DNA from: Verrucomicrobiota bacterium
Lineage (GTDB): Bacteria > Verrucomicrobiota > Verrucomicrobiia > Limisphaerales > UBA1100
Direction of reading: 5' to 3'
DNA: 5,126 bases
Assembly: GCA_028872685.1 (NCBI GenBank)
Contig: JAPKEI010000217.1
Span: 1 to 5,126 of the forward strand
A program made the translations under genes and the position numbers. Positions 3,786 through 5,126 of the stretch are shown here, piece by piece (positions within the stretch are counted from its first letter, which is position 1; every line of letters starts with the position of its first letter). The notes under the pieces are model-generated. The model saw only the letters and a program-made list of their open reading frames with translations, did not search any database and was not told where the DNA came from.

Positions 3786-5126
3786 CTTGCAACGCCCACT
3801 ACCATTACATCTTTAATTACAGCACCTGTTTTTTTATTAAATATGATCTCATTAGAAGTAAAGGTGTGCTTGATTTTATTTTCTATGGTTACTTCCTGGT
3901 CATTAGCTTTAATAACAACCTTATCTTCTCCTAAAGAAACAACCAGATCATACCACTTTCCTGACTCAAACTTGACCTGTGGCCCTCGCATTCGCATACG
4001 ACGGGCAATAAAATCGTGTCCACCATTATTGACATTCCATGCAAAACCATAGGTTCCTGGCATCTGAAGTAATGTCCCATTAAATTTTTGTGGGAATTTA
4101 ACTTTCATAGAAATTGTCAGGTATTCAGGAAAATCATTTTTCCTTTGCAAGACCTTCTCTCCAGTAAAGGGCTCGTTTATTTCAGTGACGACTTCATCTT
4201 TTGTATTGCTTCCCGGCATCTTAAGGGAGCTACTTCCGTCAATAAACCCAAGGTTGACTAAAAATGCATCAATATCCAAAACTGCCTGGGTTATTTCCTT
4301 CAACGACGCTGTATAGCTATACACAATAAACGCATGCTGTGCTTTCGGATACACTTTATATTCACAATTTACACCCTTAGCCTTAAGAGCTTTGTAAAAA
4401 TTTTCAGGTTCATCCTTAAGCCAGTCATTCCCGCCAGCGAGAACAAGAATTGACGGGCCATTAACAATATTAAAAATGGGAGATACAGCCTTAGCTCGTT
4501 TTAGACGATCGGGGTCGTCCTCCATTTTTTTATCTTCCAAACCTTTACTTCTCTTTATGTAATCGGGGCCAAAACCAGTGGTGAGGTCTGAGATCGAACT
4601 GCATGCAACGACTGCGTTTGAACATGCTTCATCACGAGCAAGTGTTCCCAATGATGCGGCCAGATGAGATCCGGAAGAATCACCAATACTAGTAATTTTT
4701 TGTGGGTCCACACCATACTGTTTAGCATTTTTACGTATATACATCATTGCACCTTCGCAGTCTTGGACGATGTCAGCTATCGATGGGTCTGCTGGATCGG
4801 TATTGTACTTCTTAAGCTTCGCAGCTTTAAGCTTTGCATTTTCTTCGGCGCTTAACTCCTTATTATTTATGTAGCTAAACCCTTTGTACAATCGGTATTG
4901 AACACTGAATGAGACCACCCCACGAGAAGCGAAGTATTTCATTTGTGGAATAAAGATTTCAGGTGCACCAGAAACCCAGCCGCCCCCATGGATCCAGAGA
5001 ATGGCAGGCCGTTTATCTCCGGCCTTCAACCCATCTGGTTTGCAGACAAGTATCTTAAGTTCTGTATCACCAAGCTTTTTATAGATTTCAGTGGTAATTG
5101 GACGTACATCTCGTTCGGCGAAATCG
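3782..5126 (-). CDS. Alpha/beta-hydrolase (esterase, BD-FAE-like) with C-terminal beta-sandwich-like domain; partial
   Basis: The frame is open from the right edge to TGA 3784-3782, giving 447 full codons; the N terminus and any signal peptide lie outside. Counting from the edge, the oxyanion-hole motif HGGGW is at 46-50, the nucleophile elbow GDSSG at 148-152 (Ser150), a likely catalytic Asp234 in GGNDWLKDE, and His264 in AQHAF. The triad is thus complete. This pattern fits carboxylesterases that remove acetyl or feruloyl groups from polysaccharides; the substrate is inferred only. After a linker (about 295-315) comes a domain of about 130 residues with FESGKWYDLVVSL, VVIKANDQEV and a closing KDVMVVGVAR. 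These are typical of LamG or DUF1080-like jelly rolls, which may bind carbohydrate. The DNA is markedly AT-richer than its left neighbours: 19 of 60 G+C at 3841-3900, against 35 of 60 at 2341-2400 in the dehydrogenase. That supports recent transfer. Confidence 0.88.
   Translation of the reverse strand, partial: DFAERDVRPITTEIYKKLGDTELKILVCKPDGLKAGDKRPAILWIHGGGWVSGAPEIFIPQMKYFASRGVVSFSVQYRLYKGFSYINNKELSAEENAKLKAAKLKKYNTDPADPSIADIVQDCEGAMMYIRKNAKQYGVDPQKITSIGDSSGSHLAASLGTLARDEACSNAVVACSSISDLTTGFGPDYIKRSKGLEDKKMEDDPDRLKRAKAVSPIFNIVNGPSILVLAGGNDWLKDEPENFYKALKAKGVNCEYKVYPKAQHAFIVYSYTASLKEITQAVLDIDAFLVNLGFIDGSSSLKMPGSNTKDEVVTEINEPFTGEKVLQRKNDFPEYLTISMKVKFPQKFNGTLLQMPGTYGFAWNVNNGGHDFIARRMRMRGPQVKFESGKWYDLVVSLGEDKVVIKANDQEVTIENKIKHTFTSNEIIFNKKTGAVIKDVMVVGVAR

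Noticed and set aside
1..5126. CRISPR array, transposase or toxin-antitoxin pair
   Set aside because: No regularly spaced repeats, terminal inverted repeats with a transposase, or recognisable toxin were seen. The YwqK-like label alone is not evidence for an antitoxin.

Overview
The window looks like chromosomal DNA from a Gram-negative environmental bacterium. I would guess the Planctomycetota-Verrucomicrobiota (PVC) group, because Shine-Dalgarno sequences are mostly weak or absent, small secreted Sel1 and MORN proteins sit together, and there are remnants of secreted hydrolases. This is an impression from style, not a proven assignment.

Left part (1-2186, minus strand). Transcription runs right to left: a MORN-repeat protein, a secreted Sel1-repeat protein, a 450-base stretch without a protein gene, then an isochorismatase-family hydrolase cut by the left edge. 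The 450-base stretch is not empty. On the minus strand it has a plausible sigma70-type promoter overlapped by a perfect 12-bp palindrome. A run of hairpins follows, three of them closed by cUUCGg tetraloops, and then a strong intrinsic terminator. I read this as a structured RNA of about 240-270 nt. I could not place it in a known family, and it is the most interesting object here. It could be a free-standing small RNA or a leader that attenuates the isochorismatase gene.

Middle (2187-3232). A short divergent intergenic region with direct and inverted repeats leads into a complete, intact plus-strand D-2-hydroxyacid dehydrogenase of the glycerate/hydroxypyruvate reductase type.

Right part (3233-5126). 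This looks like accessory DNA. Downstream of the dehydrogenase is an isolated tRNA 3' end (T arm, acceptor 3' strand and CCA) with no 5' half, which is typical of an integrative-element attachment remnant. A perfect 12-bp tandem duplication lies about 58 bp further on. Next come two minus-strand gene remnants: a frameshifted secreted-protein start, and a GC-rich fragment resembling a glycoside hydrolase C terminus. The fragment abuts the end of a clearly AT-richer gene for an alpha/beta-hydrolase (esterase) with a C-terminal beta-sandwich-like domain; that gene runs off the right edge. The composition break and gene debris suggest this segment was assembled by recombination. No defence system, CRISPR array, transposase or complete mobile element is visible.
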